Of a stretch of DNA of 64,000 nucleotides, positions 41,401-55,200 are shown piece by piece. Made by a program: the position numbers and the translations under genes. Under the pieces are notes generated by a model. It saw nothing but the letters and a program-made list of their open reading frames with translations. It was not told the origin of the DNA and did no database searches. Numbering within the stretch: position 1 is the first letter of the stretch; every line of letters starts with the position of its first letter. This DNA is from Plasmopara viticola. Its lineage: Eukaryota > Oomycota > Peronosporomycetes > Peronosporales > Peronosporaceae. Where the stretch lies: NCBI GenBank assembly GCA_001695595.3, contig MBPM02000115.1:1-64000 (forward strand). Reading direction: 5' to 3'.

Positions 41401-44400
41401 GAAAGGACGTATCTATGGCCGTAGATCGTCTCAGCACTTCCAAAGAGCAAATATACGCTTAGTTGTGACTCTATTGCGTCTGCACGCGTCTAGAATGATA
41501 GAAAGGACGTATCTATGGCCGTAGATCGTCTCAGCACTTCCAAAGAGCAAATATACGCTTAGTTGTGACTCTATTGCGTCTGCACGCGTCTAGAATGATA
41601 GAAAGGACGTATCTATGGCCGTAGATCGTCTCAGCACTTCCAAAGAGCAAATATACGCTTAGTTGTGACTCTATTGCGTCTGCACGCGTCTAGAATGATA
41701 GAAAGGACGTATCTATGGCCGTAGATCGTCTCAGCACTTCCAAAGAGCAAATATACGCTTAGTTGTGACTCTATTGCGTCTGCACGCGTCTAGAATGATA
41801 GAAAGGACGTATCTATGGCCGTAGATCGTCTCAGCACTTCCAAAGAGCAAATATACGTTAGTTGTGACTCTATTGCGTCTGCACGCGTCTAGAATGATAG
41901 AAAGGACGTATCTATGGCCGTAGATCGTCTCAGCACTTCCAAAGAGCAAATATACGCTTAGTTGTGACTCTATTGCGTCTGCACGCGTCTAGAATGATAG
42001 AAAGGACGTATCTATGGCCGTAGATCGTCTCAGCACTTCCAAAGAGCAAATATACGCTTAGTTGTGACTCTATTGCGTCTGCACGCGTCTAGAATGATAG
42101 AAAGGACGTATCTATGGCCGTAGATCGTCTCAGCACTTCCAAAGAGCAAATATACGCTTAGTTGTGACTCTATTGCGTCTGCACGCGTCTAGAATGATAG
42201 AAAGGACGTATCTATGGCCGTAGATCGTCTCAGCACTTCCAAAGAGCAAATATACGCTTAGTTGTGACTCTATTGCGTCTGCACGCGTCTAGAATGATAG
42301 AAAGGACGTATCTATGGCCGTAGATCGTCTCAGCACTTCCAAAGAGCAAATATACGCTTAGTTGTGACTCTATTGCGTCTGCACGCGTCTAGAATGATAG
42401 AAAGGACGTATCTATGGCCGTAGATCGTCTCAGCACTTCCAAAGAGCAAATATACGCTTAGTTGTGACTCTATTGCGTCTGCACGCGTCTAGAATGATAG
42501 AAAGGACGTATCTATGGCCGTAGATCGTCTCAGCACTTCCAAAGAGCAAATATACGCTTAGTTGTGACTCTATTGCGTCTGCACGCGTCTAGAATGATAG
42601 AAAGGACGTATCTATGGCCGTAGATCGTCTCAGCACTTCCAAAGAGCAAATATACGCTTAGTTGTGACTCTATTGCGTCTGCACGCGTCTAGAATGATAG
42701 AAAGGACGTATCTATGGCCGTAGATCGTCTCAGCACTTCCAAAGAGCAAATATACGCTTAGTTGTGACTCTATTGCGTCTGCACGCGTCTAGAATGATAG
42801 AAAGGACGTATCTATGGCCGTAGATCGTCTCAGCACTTCCAAAGAGCAAATATACGCTTAGTTGTGACTCTATTGCGTCTGCACGCGTCTAGAATGATAG
42901 AAAGGACGTATCTATGGCCGTAGATCGTCTCAGCACTTCCAAAGAGCAAATATACGCTTAGTTGTGACTCTATTGCGTCTGCACGCGTCTAGAATGATAG
43001 AAAGGACGTATCTATGGCCGTAGATCGTCTCAGCACTTCCAAAGAGCAAATATACGCTTAGTTGTGACTCTATTGCGTCTGCACGCGTCTAGAATGATAG
43101 AAAGGACGTATCTATGGCCGTAGATCGTCTCAGCACTTCCAAAGAGCAAATATACGCTTAGTTGTGACTCTATTGCGTCTGCACGCGTCTAGAATGATAG
43201 AAAGGACGTATCTATGGCCGTAGATCGTCTCAGCACTTCCAAAGAGCAAATATACGCTTAGTTGTGACTCTATTGCGTCTGCACGCGTCTAGAATGATAG
43301 AAAGGACGTATCTATGGCCGTAGATCGTCTCAGCACTTCCAAAGAGCAAATATACGCTTAGTTGTGACTCTATTGCGTCTGCACGCGTCTAGAATGATAG
43401 AAAGGACGTATCTATGGCCGTAGATCGTCTCAGCACTTCCAAAGAGCAAATATACGCTTAGTTGTGACTCTATTGCGTCTGCACGCGTCTAGAATGATAG
43501 AAAGGACGTATCTATGGCCGTAGATCGTCTCAGCACTTCCAAAGAGCAAATATACGCTTAGTTGTGACTCTATTGCGTCTGCACGCGTCTAGAATGATAG
43601 AAAGGACGTATCTATGGCCGTAGATCGTCTCAGCACTTCCAAAGAGCAAATATACGCTTAGTTGTGACTCTATTGCGTCTGCACGCGTCTAGAATGATAG
43701 AAAGGACGTATCTATGGCCGTAGATCGTCTCAGCACTTCCAAAGAGCAAATATACGCTTAGTTGTGACTCTATTGCGTCTGCACGCGTCTAGAATGATAG
43801 AAAGGACGTATCTATGGCCGTAGATCGTCTCAGCACTTCCAAAGAGCAAATATACGCTTAGTTGTGACTCTATTGCGTCTGCACGCGTCTAGAATGATAG
43901 AAAGGACGTATCTATGGCCGTAGATCGTCTCAGCACTTCCAAAGAGCAAATATACGCTTAGTTGTGACTCTATTGCGTCTGCACGCGTCTAGAATGATAG
44001 AAAGGACGTATCTATGGCCGTAGATCGTCTCAGCACTTCCAAAGAGCAAATATACGCTTAGTTGTGACTCTATTGCGTCTGCACGCGTCTAGAATGATAG
44101 AAAGGACGTATCTATGGCCGTAGATCGTCTCAGCACTTCCAAAGAGCAAATATACGCTTAGTTGTGACTCTATTGCGTCTGCACGCGTCTAGAATGATAG
44201 AAAGGACGTATCTATGGCCGTAGATCGTCTCAGCACTTCCAAAGAGCAAATATACGCTTAGTTGTGACTCTATTGCGTCTGCACGCGTCTAGAATGATAG
44301 AAAGGACGTATCTATGGCCGTAGATCGTCTCAGCACTTCCAAAGAGCAAATATACGCTTAGTTGTGACTCTATTGCGTCTGCACGCGTCTAGAATGATAG

Positions 44401-47400
44401 AAAGGACGTATCTATGGCCGTAGATCGTCTCAGCACTTCCAAAGAGCAAATATACGCTTAGTTGTGACTCTATTGCGTCTGCACGCGTCTAGAATGATAG
44501 AAAGGACGTATCTATGGCCGTAGATCGTCTCAGCACTTCCAAAGAGCAAATATACGCTTAGTTGTGACTCTATTGCGTCTGCACGCGTCTAGAATGATAG
44601 AAAGGACGTATCTATGGCCGTAGATCGTCTCAGCACTTCCAAAGAGCAAATATACGCTTAGTTGTGACTCTATTGCGTCTGCACGCGTCTAGAATGATAG
44701 AAAGGACGTATCTATGGCCGTAGATCGTCTCAGCACTTCCAAAGAGCAAATATACGCTTAGTTGTGACTCTATTGCGTCTGCACGCGTCTAGAATGATAG
44801 AAAGGACGTATCTATGGCCGTAGATCGTCTCAGCACTTCCAAAGAGCAAATATACGCTTAGTTGTGACTCTATTGCGTCTGCACGCGTCTAGAATGATAG
44901 AAAGGACGTATCTATGGCCGTAGATCGTCTCAGCACTTCCAAAGAGCAAATATACGCTTAGTTGTGACTCTATTGCGTCTGCACGCGTCTAGAATGATAG
45001 AAAGGACGTATCTATGGCCGTAGATCGTCTCAGCACTTCCAAAGAGCAAATATACGCTTAGTTGTGACTCTATTGCGTCTGCACGCGTCTAGAATGATAG
45101 AAAGGACGTATCTATGGCCGTAGATCGTCTCAGCACTTCCAAAGAGCAAATATACGCTTAGTTGTGACTCTATTGCGTCTGCACGCGTCTAGAATGATAG
45201 AAAGGACGTATCTATGGCCGTAGATCGTCTCAGCACTTCCAAAGAGCAAATATACGCTTAGTTGTGACTCTATTGCGTCTGCACGCGTCTAGAATGATAG
45301 AAAGGACGTATCTATGGCCGTAGATCGTCTCAGCACTTCCAAAGAGCAAATATACGCTTAGTTGTGACTCTATTGCGTCTGCACGCGTCTAGAATGATAG
45401 AAAGGACGTATCTATGGCCGTAGATCGTCTCAGCACTTCCAAAGAGCAAATATACGCTTAGTTGTGACTCTATTGCGTCTGCACGCGTCTAGAATGATAG
45501 AAAGGACGTATCTATGGCCGTAGATCGTCTCAGCACTTCCAAAGAGCAAATATACGCTTAGTTGTGACTCTATTGCGTCTGCACGCGTCTAGAATGATAG
45601 AAAGGACGTATCTATGGCCGTAGATCGTCTCAGCACTTCCAAAGAGCAAATATACGCTTAGTTGTGACTCTATTGCGTCTGCACGCGTCTAGAATGATAG
45701 AAAGGACGTATCTATGGCCGTAGATCGTCTCAGCACTTCCAAAGAGCAAATATACGCTTAGTTGTGACTCTATTGCGTCTGCACGCGTCTAGAATGATAG
45801 AAAGGACGTATCTATGGCCGTAGATCGTCTCAGCACTTCCAAAGAGCAAATATACGCTTAGTTGTGACTCTATTGCGTCTGCACGCGTCTAGAATGATAG
45901 AAAGGACGTATCTATGGCCGTAGATCGTCTCAGCACTTCCAAAGAGCAAATATACGCTTAGTTGTGACTCTATTGCGTCTGCACGCGTCTAGAATGATAG
46001 AAAGGACGTATCTATGGCCGTAGATCGTCTCAGCACTTCCAAAGAGCAAATATACGCTTAGTTGTGACTCTATTGCGTCTGCACGCGTCTAGAATGATAG
46101 AAAGGACGTATCTATGGCCGTAGATCGTCTCAGCACTTCCAAAGAGCAAATATACGCTTAGTTGTGACTCTATTGCGTCTGCACGCGTCTAGAATGATAG
46201 AAAGGACGTATCTATGGCCGTAGATCGTCTCAGCACTTCCAAAGAGCAAATATACGCTTAGTTGTGACTCTATTGCGTCTGCACGCGTCTAGAATGATAG
46301 AAAGGACGTATCTATGGCCGTAGATCGTCTCAGCACTTCCAAAGAGCAAATATACGCTTAGTTGTGACTCTATTGCGTCTGCACGCGTCTAGAATGATAG
46401 AAAGGACGTATCTATGGCCGTAGATCGTCTCAGCACTTCCAAAGAGCAAATATACGCTTAGTTGTGACTCTATTGCGTCTGCACGCGTCTAGAATGATAG
46501 AAAGGACGTATCTATGGCCGTAGATCGTCTCAGCACTTCCAAAGAGCAAATATACGCTTAGTTGTGACTCTATTGCGTCTGCACGCGTCTAGAATGATAG
46601 AAAGGACGTATCTATGGCCGTAGATCGTCTCAGCACTTCCAAAGAGCAAATATACGCTTAGTTGTGACTCTATTGCGTCTGCACGCGTCTAGAATGATAG
46701 AAAGGACGTATCTATGGCCGTAGATCGTCTCAGCACTTCCAAAGAGCAAATATACGCTTAGTTGTGACTCTATTGCGTCTGCACGCGTCTAGAATGATAG
46801 AAAGGACGTATCTATGGCCGTAGATCGTCTCAGCACTTCCAAAGAGCAAATATACGCTTAGTTGTGACTCTATTGCGTCTGCACGCGTCTAGAATGATAG
46901 AAAGGACGTATCTATGGCCGTAGATCGTCTCAGCACTTCCAAAGAGCAAATATACGCTTAGTTGTGACTCTATTGCGTCTGCACGCGTCTAGAATGATAG
47001 AAAGGACGTATCTATGGCCGTAGATCGTCTCAGCACTTCCAAAGAGCAAATATACGCTTAGTTGTGACTCTATTGCGTCTGCACGCGTCTAGAATGATAG
47101 AAAGGACGTATCTATGGCCGTAGATCGTCTCAGCACTTCCAAAGAGCAAATATACGCTTAGTTGTGACTCTATTGCGTCTGCACGCGTCTAGAATGATAG
47201 AAAGGACGTATCTATGGCCGTAGATCGTCTCAGCACTTCCAAAGAGCAAATATACGCTTAGTTGTGACTCTATTGCGTCTGCACGCGTCTAGAATGATAG
47301 AAAGGACGTATCTATGGCCGTAGATCGTCTCAGCACTTCCAAAGAGCAAATATACGCTTAGTTGTGACTCTATTGCGTCTGCACGCGTCTAGAATGATAG

Positions 47401-47850
47401 AAAGGACGTATCTATGGCCGTAGATCGTCTCAGCACTTCCAAAGAGCAAATATACGCTTAGTTGTGACTCTATTGCGTCTGCACGCGTCTAGAATGATAG
47501 AAAGGACGTATCTATGGCCGTAGATCGTCTCAGCACTTCCAAAGAGCAAATATACGCTTAGTTGTGACTCTATTGCGTCTGCACGCGTCTAGAATGATAG
47601 AAAGGACGTATCTATGGCCGTAGATCGTCTCAGCACTTCCAAAGAGCAAATATACGCTTAGTTGTGACTCTATTGCGTCTGCACGCGTCTAGAATGATAG
47701 AAAGGACGTATCTATGGCCGTAGATCGTCTCAGCACTTCCAAAGAGCAAATATACGCTTAGTTGTGACTCTATTGCGTCTGCACGCGTCTAGAATGATAG
47801 AAAGGACGTATCTATGGCCGTAGATCGTCTCAGCACTTCCAAAGAGCAAA
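20471..47850. repeat. Satellite array, homogenised core
   Basis: About 274 monomers that are essentially identical. By eye the exceptions are few: a C-to-T at about 21,572 (ACGTTTAG), a G-to-A at 26,342 (CATCTCAG), two damaged monomers at 39,050-39,170, and a one-base deletion at about 41,857 (ACGTTAG). Between 26,343 and about 39,050 I saw no deviation at all over about 127 copies. Such identity implies very recent amplification or strong gene conversion, or an assembly that has collapsed or replicated repeat units. The sequence alone cannot distinguish these. Confidence 0.85.
39050..39170. repeat. Two damaged monomers inside the homogenised core
   Basis: The only structural break in the core. 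The first monomer has AAAGATAAAATATAGGC in place of AAAGAGCAAATATACGC and has lost part of CTTAGTT (96 bp between equivalent points). The next lacks GATCGTCTC before AGCAC and has lost GA from AAAGAGC (90 bp). Flanking monomers on both sides match the core consensus. The net 14-bp shortfall shifts the phase of everything to the right. Confidence 0.8.
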
Positions 47851-50800
47851 TATACGTTTAGTTGTGACTCTATTGCGTCTGCACGCGTCTAGAATGATAG
47901 AAAGGACGTATCTATGGCCGTAGATCGTCTCAGCACTTCCAAAGAGCAAATATACGCTTAGTTGTGACTCTATTGCGTCTGCACGCGTCTAGAATGATAG
48001 AAAGGACGTATCTATGGCCGTAGATCGTCTCAGCACTTCCAAAGAGCAAATATACGCTTAGTTGTGACTCTATTGCGTCTGCACGCGTCTAGAATGATAG
48101 AAAGGACGTATCTATGGCCGTAGATCGTCTCAGCACTTCCAAAGAGCAAATATACGCTTAGTTGTGACTCTATTGCGTCTGCACGCGTCTAGAATGATAG
48201 AAAGGACGTATCTATGGCCGTAGATCGTCTCAGCACTTCCAAAGAGCAAATATACGTTTAGTTGTGACTCTATTGCGTCTGCACGCGTCTAGAATGATAG
48301 AAAGGACGTATCTATGGCCGTAGATCGTCTCAGCACTTCCAAAGAGCAAATATACGCTTAGTTGTGACTCTATTGCGTCTGCACGCGTCTAGAATGATAG
48401 AAAGGACGTATCTATGGCCGTAGATAGCACTTCCAAAGAGCAAATATACGTTTAGTTGTGACTCTATTGCGTCTGCACGCGTCTAGAATGATAGAAAGGA
48501 CGTATCTATGGCCGTAGATCGTCTCAGCACTTCCAAGAGCAAATATACGTTTAGTTGTGACTCTATTGCGTCTGCACGCGTCTAGAATGATAGAAAGGAC
48601 GTATCTATGGCCGTAGATCGTCTCAGCACTTCCAAAGAGCAAATATACGCTTAGTTGTGACTCTATTGCGTCTGCACGCGTCTAGAATGATAGAAAGGAC
48701 GTATCTATGGCCGTAGATCGTCTCAGCACTTCCAAAGAGCAAATATACGTTTAGTTGTGACTCTATTGCGTCTGCACGCGTCTAGAATGATAGAAAGGAC
48801 GTATCTATGGCCGTAGATCGTCTCAGCACTTCCAAAGAGCAAATATACGCTTAGTTGTGACTCTATTGCGTCTGCACGCGTCTAGAATGATAGAAAGGAC
48901 GTATCTATGGCCGTAGATCGTCTCAGCACTTCCAAAGAGCAAATATACGTTTAGTTGTGACTCTATTGCGTCTGCACGCGTCTAGAATGATAGAAAGGAC
49001 GTATCTATGGCCGTAGATCGTCTCAGCACTTCCAAAGAGCAAATATACGTTTAGTTGTGACTCTATTGCGTCTGCACGCGTCTAGAATGATAGAAAGGAC
49101 GTATCTATGGCCGTAGATCGTCTCAGCACTTCCAAAGAGCAAATATACGCTTAGTTGTGACTCTATTGCGTCTGCACGCGTCTAGAATGATAGAAAGGAC
49201 GTATCTATGGCCGTAGATCGTCTCAGCACTTCCAAAGAGCAAATATACGCTTAGTTGTGACTCTATTGCGTCTGCACGCGTCTAGAATGATAGAAAGGAC
49301 GTATCTATGGCCGTAGATCGTCTCAGCACTTCCAAAGAGCAAATATACGTTTAGTTGTGACTCTATTGCGTCTGCACGCGTCTAGAATGATAGAAAGGAC
49401 GTATCTATGGCCGTAGATCGTCTCAGCACTTCCAAAGAGCAAATATACGCTTAGTTGTGACTCTATTGCGTCTGCACGCGTCTAGAATGATAGAAAGGAC
49501 GTATCTATGGCCGTAGATCGTCTCAGCACTTCCAAAGAGCAAATATACGTTTAGTTGTGACTCTATTGCGTCTGCACGCGTCTAGAATGATAGAAAGGAC
49601 GTATCTATGGCCGTAGATCGTCAGCACTTCCAAAGAGCAAATATACGCTTAGTTGTGACTCTATTGCGTCTGCACGCGTCTAGAATGATAGAAAGGACGT
49701 ATCTATGGCCGTAGATCGTCTCAGCACTTCCAAAGAGCAAATATACGTTTAGTTGTGACTCTATTGCGTCTGCACGCGTCTAGAATGATAGAAAGGACGT
49801 ATCTATGGCCGTAGATCGTCTCAGCACTTCCAAAGAGCAAATATACGTTTAGTTGTGACTCTATTGCGTCTGCACGCGTCTAGAATGATAGAAAGGACGT
49901 ATCTATGGCCGTAGATCGTCTCAGCACTTCCAAAGAGCAAATATACGCTTAGTTGTGACTCTATTGCGTCTGCACGCGTCTAGAATGATAGAAAGGACGT
50001 ATCTATGGCCGTAGATCGTCTCAGCACTTCCAAAGAGCAAATATACGTTTAGTTGTGACTCTATTGCGTCTGCACGCGTCTAGAATGATAGAAAGGACGT
50101 ATCTATGGCCGTAGATCGTCTCAGCACTTCCAAAGAGCAAATATACGCTTAGTTGTGACTCTATTGCGTCTGCACGCGTCTAGAATGATAGAAAGGACGT
50201 ATCTATGGCCGTAGATCGTCTCAGCACTTCCAAAGAGCAAATATACGTTAGTTGTGACTCTATTGCGTCTGCACGCGTCTAGAATGATAGAAAGGACGTA
50301 TCTATGGCCGTAGATCGTCTCAGCACTTCCAAAGAGCAAATATACGCTTAGTTGTGACTCTATTGCGTCTGCACGCGTCTAGAATGATAGAAAGGACGTA
50401 TCTATGGCCGTAGATCGTCTCAGCACTTCCAAAGAGCAAATATACGCTTAGTTGTGACTCTATTGCGTCTGCACGCGTCTAGAATGATAGAAAGGACGTA
50501 TCTATGGCCGTAGATCGTCTCAGCACTTCCAAAGAGCAAATATACGTTTAGTTGTGACTCTATTGCGTCTGCACGCGTCTAGAATGATAGAAAGGACGTA
50601 TCTATGGCCGTAGATCGTCTCAGCACTTCCAAAGAGCAAATATACGTTTAGTTGTGACTCTATTGCGTCTGCACGCGTCTAGAATGATAGAAAGGACGTA
50701 TCTATGGCCGTAATGATAGAAAGGACATCTATGGCCGTATACGAGTTGTGACTCTATTGCGTCTGCACGCGTCTAGAATGATAGAAAGGACGTATCTATG

Positions 50801-52800
50801 GTCTCAGCACTTCCAAAGAGCAAATATACGCTTAGTTGTGACTCTATTGCGTCTGCACGCGTCTAGAATGATAGAAAGGACGTATCTATGGCCGTAGATC
50901 GTCTCAGCACTTCCAAAGAGCAAATATACGTTTAGTTGTGACTCTATTGCGTCTGCACGCGTCTAGAATGATAGAAAGGACGTATCTATGGCCGTAGATC
51001 GTCTCAGCACTTCCAAAGAGCAAATATACGCTTAGTTGTGACTCTATTGCGTCTGCACGCGTCTAGAATGATAGAAAGGACGTATCTATGGCCGTAGATC
51101 GTCTCAGCACTTCCAAAGAGCAAATATACGTTTAGTTGTGACTCTATTGCGTCTGCACGCGTCTAGAATGATAGAAAGGACGTATCTATGGCCGTAGATC
51201 GTCTCAGCACTTCCAAAGAGCAAATATACGTTTAGTTGTGACTCTATTGCGTCTGCACGCGTCTAGAATGATAGAAAGGACGTATCTATGGCCGTAGATC
51301 GTCTCAGCACTTCCAAAGAGCAAATATACGCTTAGTTGTGACTCTATTGCGTCTGCACGCGTCTAGAACTGACGCGTCTAGAATGAAGGAAAGGACGTAT
51401 CTATGGCCGTAGATCGTCTCAGCACTTCCAAAGAGCAAATATACGCTTAGTTGTGACTCTATTGCGTCTGCACGCGTCTAGAATGATAGAAAGGACGTAT
51501 CTATGGCCGTAGATTCTCAGCACTTCCAAAGAGCAAATATACGTTTAGTTGTGACTCTATTGCGTCTGCACGCGTCTAGAATGATAGAAAGGACGTATCT
51601 ATGGCCGTAGATCGTCTCAGCACTTCCAAAGAGCAAATATACGCTTAGTTGTGACTCTATTGCGTCTGCACGCGTCTAGAATGATAGAAAGGACGTATCT
51701 ATGGCCGTAGATCGTCTCAGCACTTCCAAAGAGCAAATATACGTTAGTTGTGACTCTATTGCGTCTGCACGCGTCTAGAATGATAGAAAGGACGTATCTA
51801 TGGCCGTAGATCGTCTCAGCACTTCCAAAGAGCAAATATACGTTTAGTTGTGACTCTATTGCGTCTGCACGCGTCTAGAATGATAGAAAGGACGTATCTA
51901 TGGCCGTAGATCGTCTCAGCACTTCCAAAGAGCAAATATACGTTTAGTTGTGACTCTATTGCGTCTGCACGCGTCTAGAATGATAGAAAGGACGTATCTA
52001 TGGCCGTAGATCGTCTCAGCACTTCCAAAGAGCAAATATACGTTTAGTTGTGACTCTATTGCGTCTGCACGCGTCTAGAATGATAGAAAGGACGTATCTA
52101 TGGCCGTACATGATCTCAGCACTTCCAAAGAGCAAATATACGTTTAGTTGTGACTCTATTGCGTCTGCACGCGTCTAGAATGATAGAAAGGACGTATCTA
52201 TGGCCGTAGATCGTCTCAGCACTTCCAAAGAGCAAATATACGTTTAGTTGTGATTCTATTGCGTCTGCACGCGCGTATCTATTGCAAATATACGTTTAGT
52301 TGTGACTCTATTGCGTCTGCACGCGTCTAGAATGATAGAAAGGACGTATCTATGGCCGTAGATCGTCTCAGCACTTCCAAAGAGCAAATATACGCTTAGT
52401 TGTGACTCTATTGCGTCTGCACGCGTCTAGAATGATAGAAAGGACGTATCTATGGCCGTAGATCGTCTCAGCACTTCCAAAGAGCAAATATACGTTAGTT
52501 GTGACTCTATTGCGTCTGCACGCGTCTAGAATGATAGAAAGGACGTATCTATGGCCGTAGATCTCTCAGCACTTCCAAAGAGCAAATATACGTTTAGTTG
52601 TGACTCTATTGCGTCTGCACGCGTCTAGAATGATAGAAAGGACGTATCTATGGCCGTAGATCGTCTCAGCACTTCCAAAGAGCAAATATACGTTTAGTTG
52701 TGACTCTATTGCGTCTGCACGCGTCTAGAATGATAGAAAGGACGTATCTATATCATCTCAGCACTTCCAAAGAGCAAATATACGCTTAGTTGTGACTCTA
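47851..52800. repeat. Satellite array, right transitional zone
   Basis: Monomers remain very similar to the core, but position 83 alternates between C (ACGCTTAG) and T (ACGTTTAG), with T becoming predominant to the right (nearly fixed from about 51,840). The order C-T-C-T-T-C-C-T-C appears from 48,648 and again from 50,828. Rearranged monomers occur at 50,711-50,800, 51,361-51,390, 52,261-52,290 and 52,745-52,760. Confidence 0.75.
50711..50805. repeat. Rearranged satellite monomers
   Basis: After TATGGCCGTA the sequence jumps back to AATGATAGAAAGGACATC and TATGGCCGTA, then to TACGAGTTGTGAC, skipping most of the second half of the monomer. The next monomer lacks CCGTAGATC between TATGG and GTCTCAGC. 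This looks like strand slippage or misalignment between monomers at the GGCCGTA and TACG landmarks. Confidence 0.7.
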
Positions 52801-55200
52801 TTGCGTCTGCACGCGTCTAGAATGATAGAAAGGACGTATCTATGGCCGTAGATCGTTTCAGCACCTTCTAGGAGCAAATATACGTTTAGTTGTGACTCTA
52901 TTGCGTCTGCACGCGTCTAGAATGATAGAAAGGACGTATCTATGGCCGTACATGATCCCAGCACTTCCAAAGAGCAAATATACGTTTAGTTGTGACTCTA
53001 TTGCGTCTGCACGCGTCTAGAATAATAGAAAGGACGTATATATGGCCGTTGATCATCTAAGCACTTCCAAAGAGCAAATATACGTTTAGTTGTGACTCTA
53101 TTGCGTCTGCACGCGTCTAGAATGATAGAAAGGACGTATGTATGGTCGTTGGTCGTCTAAGCACTTCAAAAGAGCAAATATACATTTAGTTGTGACTCTA
53201 TTGCGTCTGCACGCGTCTAGAATGATAGAAAGGACGTATCTATGGCCGTAGATCGTCTCAGCACTTCCAAAGAGCAAATATACGTTTAGTTGTGACTCTT
53301 TTGCGTCTGCACGCGTCTAGAATGATAGAAAGGACGTATCTATGGCCGAAAATCCTCTCAGTACTTCTAAAGAGCAAATATACGTTTAGTTGTGATTCTA
53401 TTGCGTCTGCACGCATCTAGAATAATCGAAAGGGCGTATCAATGGCCGTACATGATCCCAGCACTTCAAAATAGCAAATATACGTTTAGTTGTGATTCTT
53501 TTGCGTCTGCACGCGTCTAGAATGATTGAAAGGACGTATCTATGGCCGAAGATCCTCTCAGTACTTCTAAAGAGCAAATATACGTTTAGTTGTGATTCTA
53601 TTGCGTCTGCACGCATCTAAAATAATCGAAAGGGCGTATCATTGGCCGTACATGATCCCAGCACTTCAAAATAGCAAATATACGTTTAGTTGTGATTTTT
53701 TGCGTCTGCACGCGTCTAGAATGATTGAAAGGACGTATCTATGGCCGAAGATCCTCTCAGCACTTCTAAAGAGCAAATATACGTTTAGTTGTGACTCTAT
53801 TGCGTCTGCACGCGTCTAGAATGATAGAAAGGACGTATCTATGGCTGTAGATCGTCTCAGTACTTCCAAAGAGCAAATATACGTTTAGTTGTGACTCTTT
53901 TGCGTCTGCACGCGTCTAGAATGATAGAAAGGACGTATCTATGGCCGTAGATCGTCTCAGCACTTCCAAAGAGCAAATATACGTTTAGTTGTGACTCTAT
54001 TGCGTCTGCACGCGTCTAGAATGATAGAAAGGACGTATCGATGGCCGTACATCCTCTCGGCACTTCCAAAGAGCAAATATACGTTTAGTTGTGACTCTTT
54101 TGCGTCTGCACGCGTCTAGAATGATTGAAAGGACGTATCTATGGCCGTACATGATCTCAGCACTTCCAAAGAGCAAATATACGCTTAGTTGTGACTCTAT
54201 TGCGTCTGCACGCGTCTAGAATGATAGAAAGGACGTATCTATGGCCGTAGATCGTTTCAGCACTTCCTAGGAGCAAATATACGTTTAGTTGTGACTCTAT
54301 TGCGTCTGCACGCGTCTAGAATGATGAAAAGGACGTATCTATGGCCGTACATGATCCCAGCACTTAAAAAGAGCAAATATACGTTTAGTTGTGACTCTAT
54401 TGCGTCTGTACGCGTCTAGAATAATAGAAAGGACGTATCTATGGTCGTTGATCATCTAAGCACTTCCAAAGAGCAAATATACGTTTCGTTGTGACTCTAT
54501 TGCGTCTGCACGCGTCTAGAATGATAGAAAGGACGTATATATGGTCGTTGATCGTCTAAGCACTTCCAAAGAGCAAATATACATTTAGTTGTGACTCTAT
54601 TGCGTCTGCACGCGTCTAGAATGATAGAAAGGACGTATCTATGGCCGTAGATCCTCTCGGCACTTCCAAAGAGCAAATATACGTTTAGTTGTGATTCTTT
54701 TGCGTCTGCACGCGTCTAGAATGATTGAAAGGACGTATCTATGGCCGAAGATCCTCTCAGTACTTCTCAAGAGCAAATATACGTTTAGTTGTGATTCTAT
54801 TGCGTCTGCACGCATCTAGAATAATCGAAAAGGCGTATCAATGGCCGTACATGATCCCAGCACTTCAAAATAGCAAATATACGTTTAGTTGTGATTCTTT
54901 TGCGTCTGCACGCGTCTAGAATGATAGAAAGGACGTATCTATGGCCGTAGATCGTCTCAGCACTTCCAAAGAGCAAATATACGTTTAGTTGTGATTCTAT
55001 TGCGTCTGCACGCGTCTAGAATGATTGAAAGGACGTATCTATGGCCGAAGATCCTCTCAGTACTTCTAAAGAGCAAATATACGTTTAGTTGTGATTCTAT
55101 TGCGTCTGCACGCATCTAGAATAATCGAAAGGGCGTATCATTGGCCGTACATGATCCCAGCACTTCAAAATAGCAAATATACGTTTAGTTGTGACTCTAT
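52801..55200. repeat. Satellite array, diverged zone with a 14-monomer (1.4-kb) duplication
   Basis: Monomers carry distinctive substitutions that recur in order 1,400 bp apart. GATCGTTTCAGC with TAGGAGC (52,850 and 54,250) is followed by CATGATCCCAGC, then AATAATAGAAAGG with GATCATCTAAGC, then TATGGTCGTT with ACATTTAG (53,150 and 54,540), then GAAAATCC/GAAGATCC with AGTACTTCT, then GCATCTAGAATAATCG with AAAATAGC (53,410 and 54,810). Seven consecutive monomers correspond. A 200-bp two-monomer unit (GAAGATCCTC type plus GCATCTA type) also recurs at 53,300-53,700, 54,700-54,900 and 55,000-55,200. Confidence 0.8.

Noticed and set aside
2397..51835. Dozens of minus-strand open frames of 70-204 codons with a repeated peptide (GHRYVLSIILDACRRNRV)
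   Set aside because: They follow from the 100-bp monomer: 100 is not a multiple of three, so a frame survives into the next monomer only where a base is lost or gained. Their presence tracks those indels, and they carry no start context or conserved end.
48000..55200. TTTAG in each T-type monomer as a telomere-repeat relic
   Set aside because: It occurs once per 100 bp inside ACGTTTAGTTG and never as tandem TTTAGGG.
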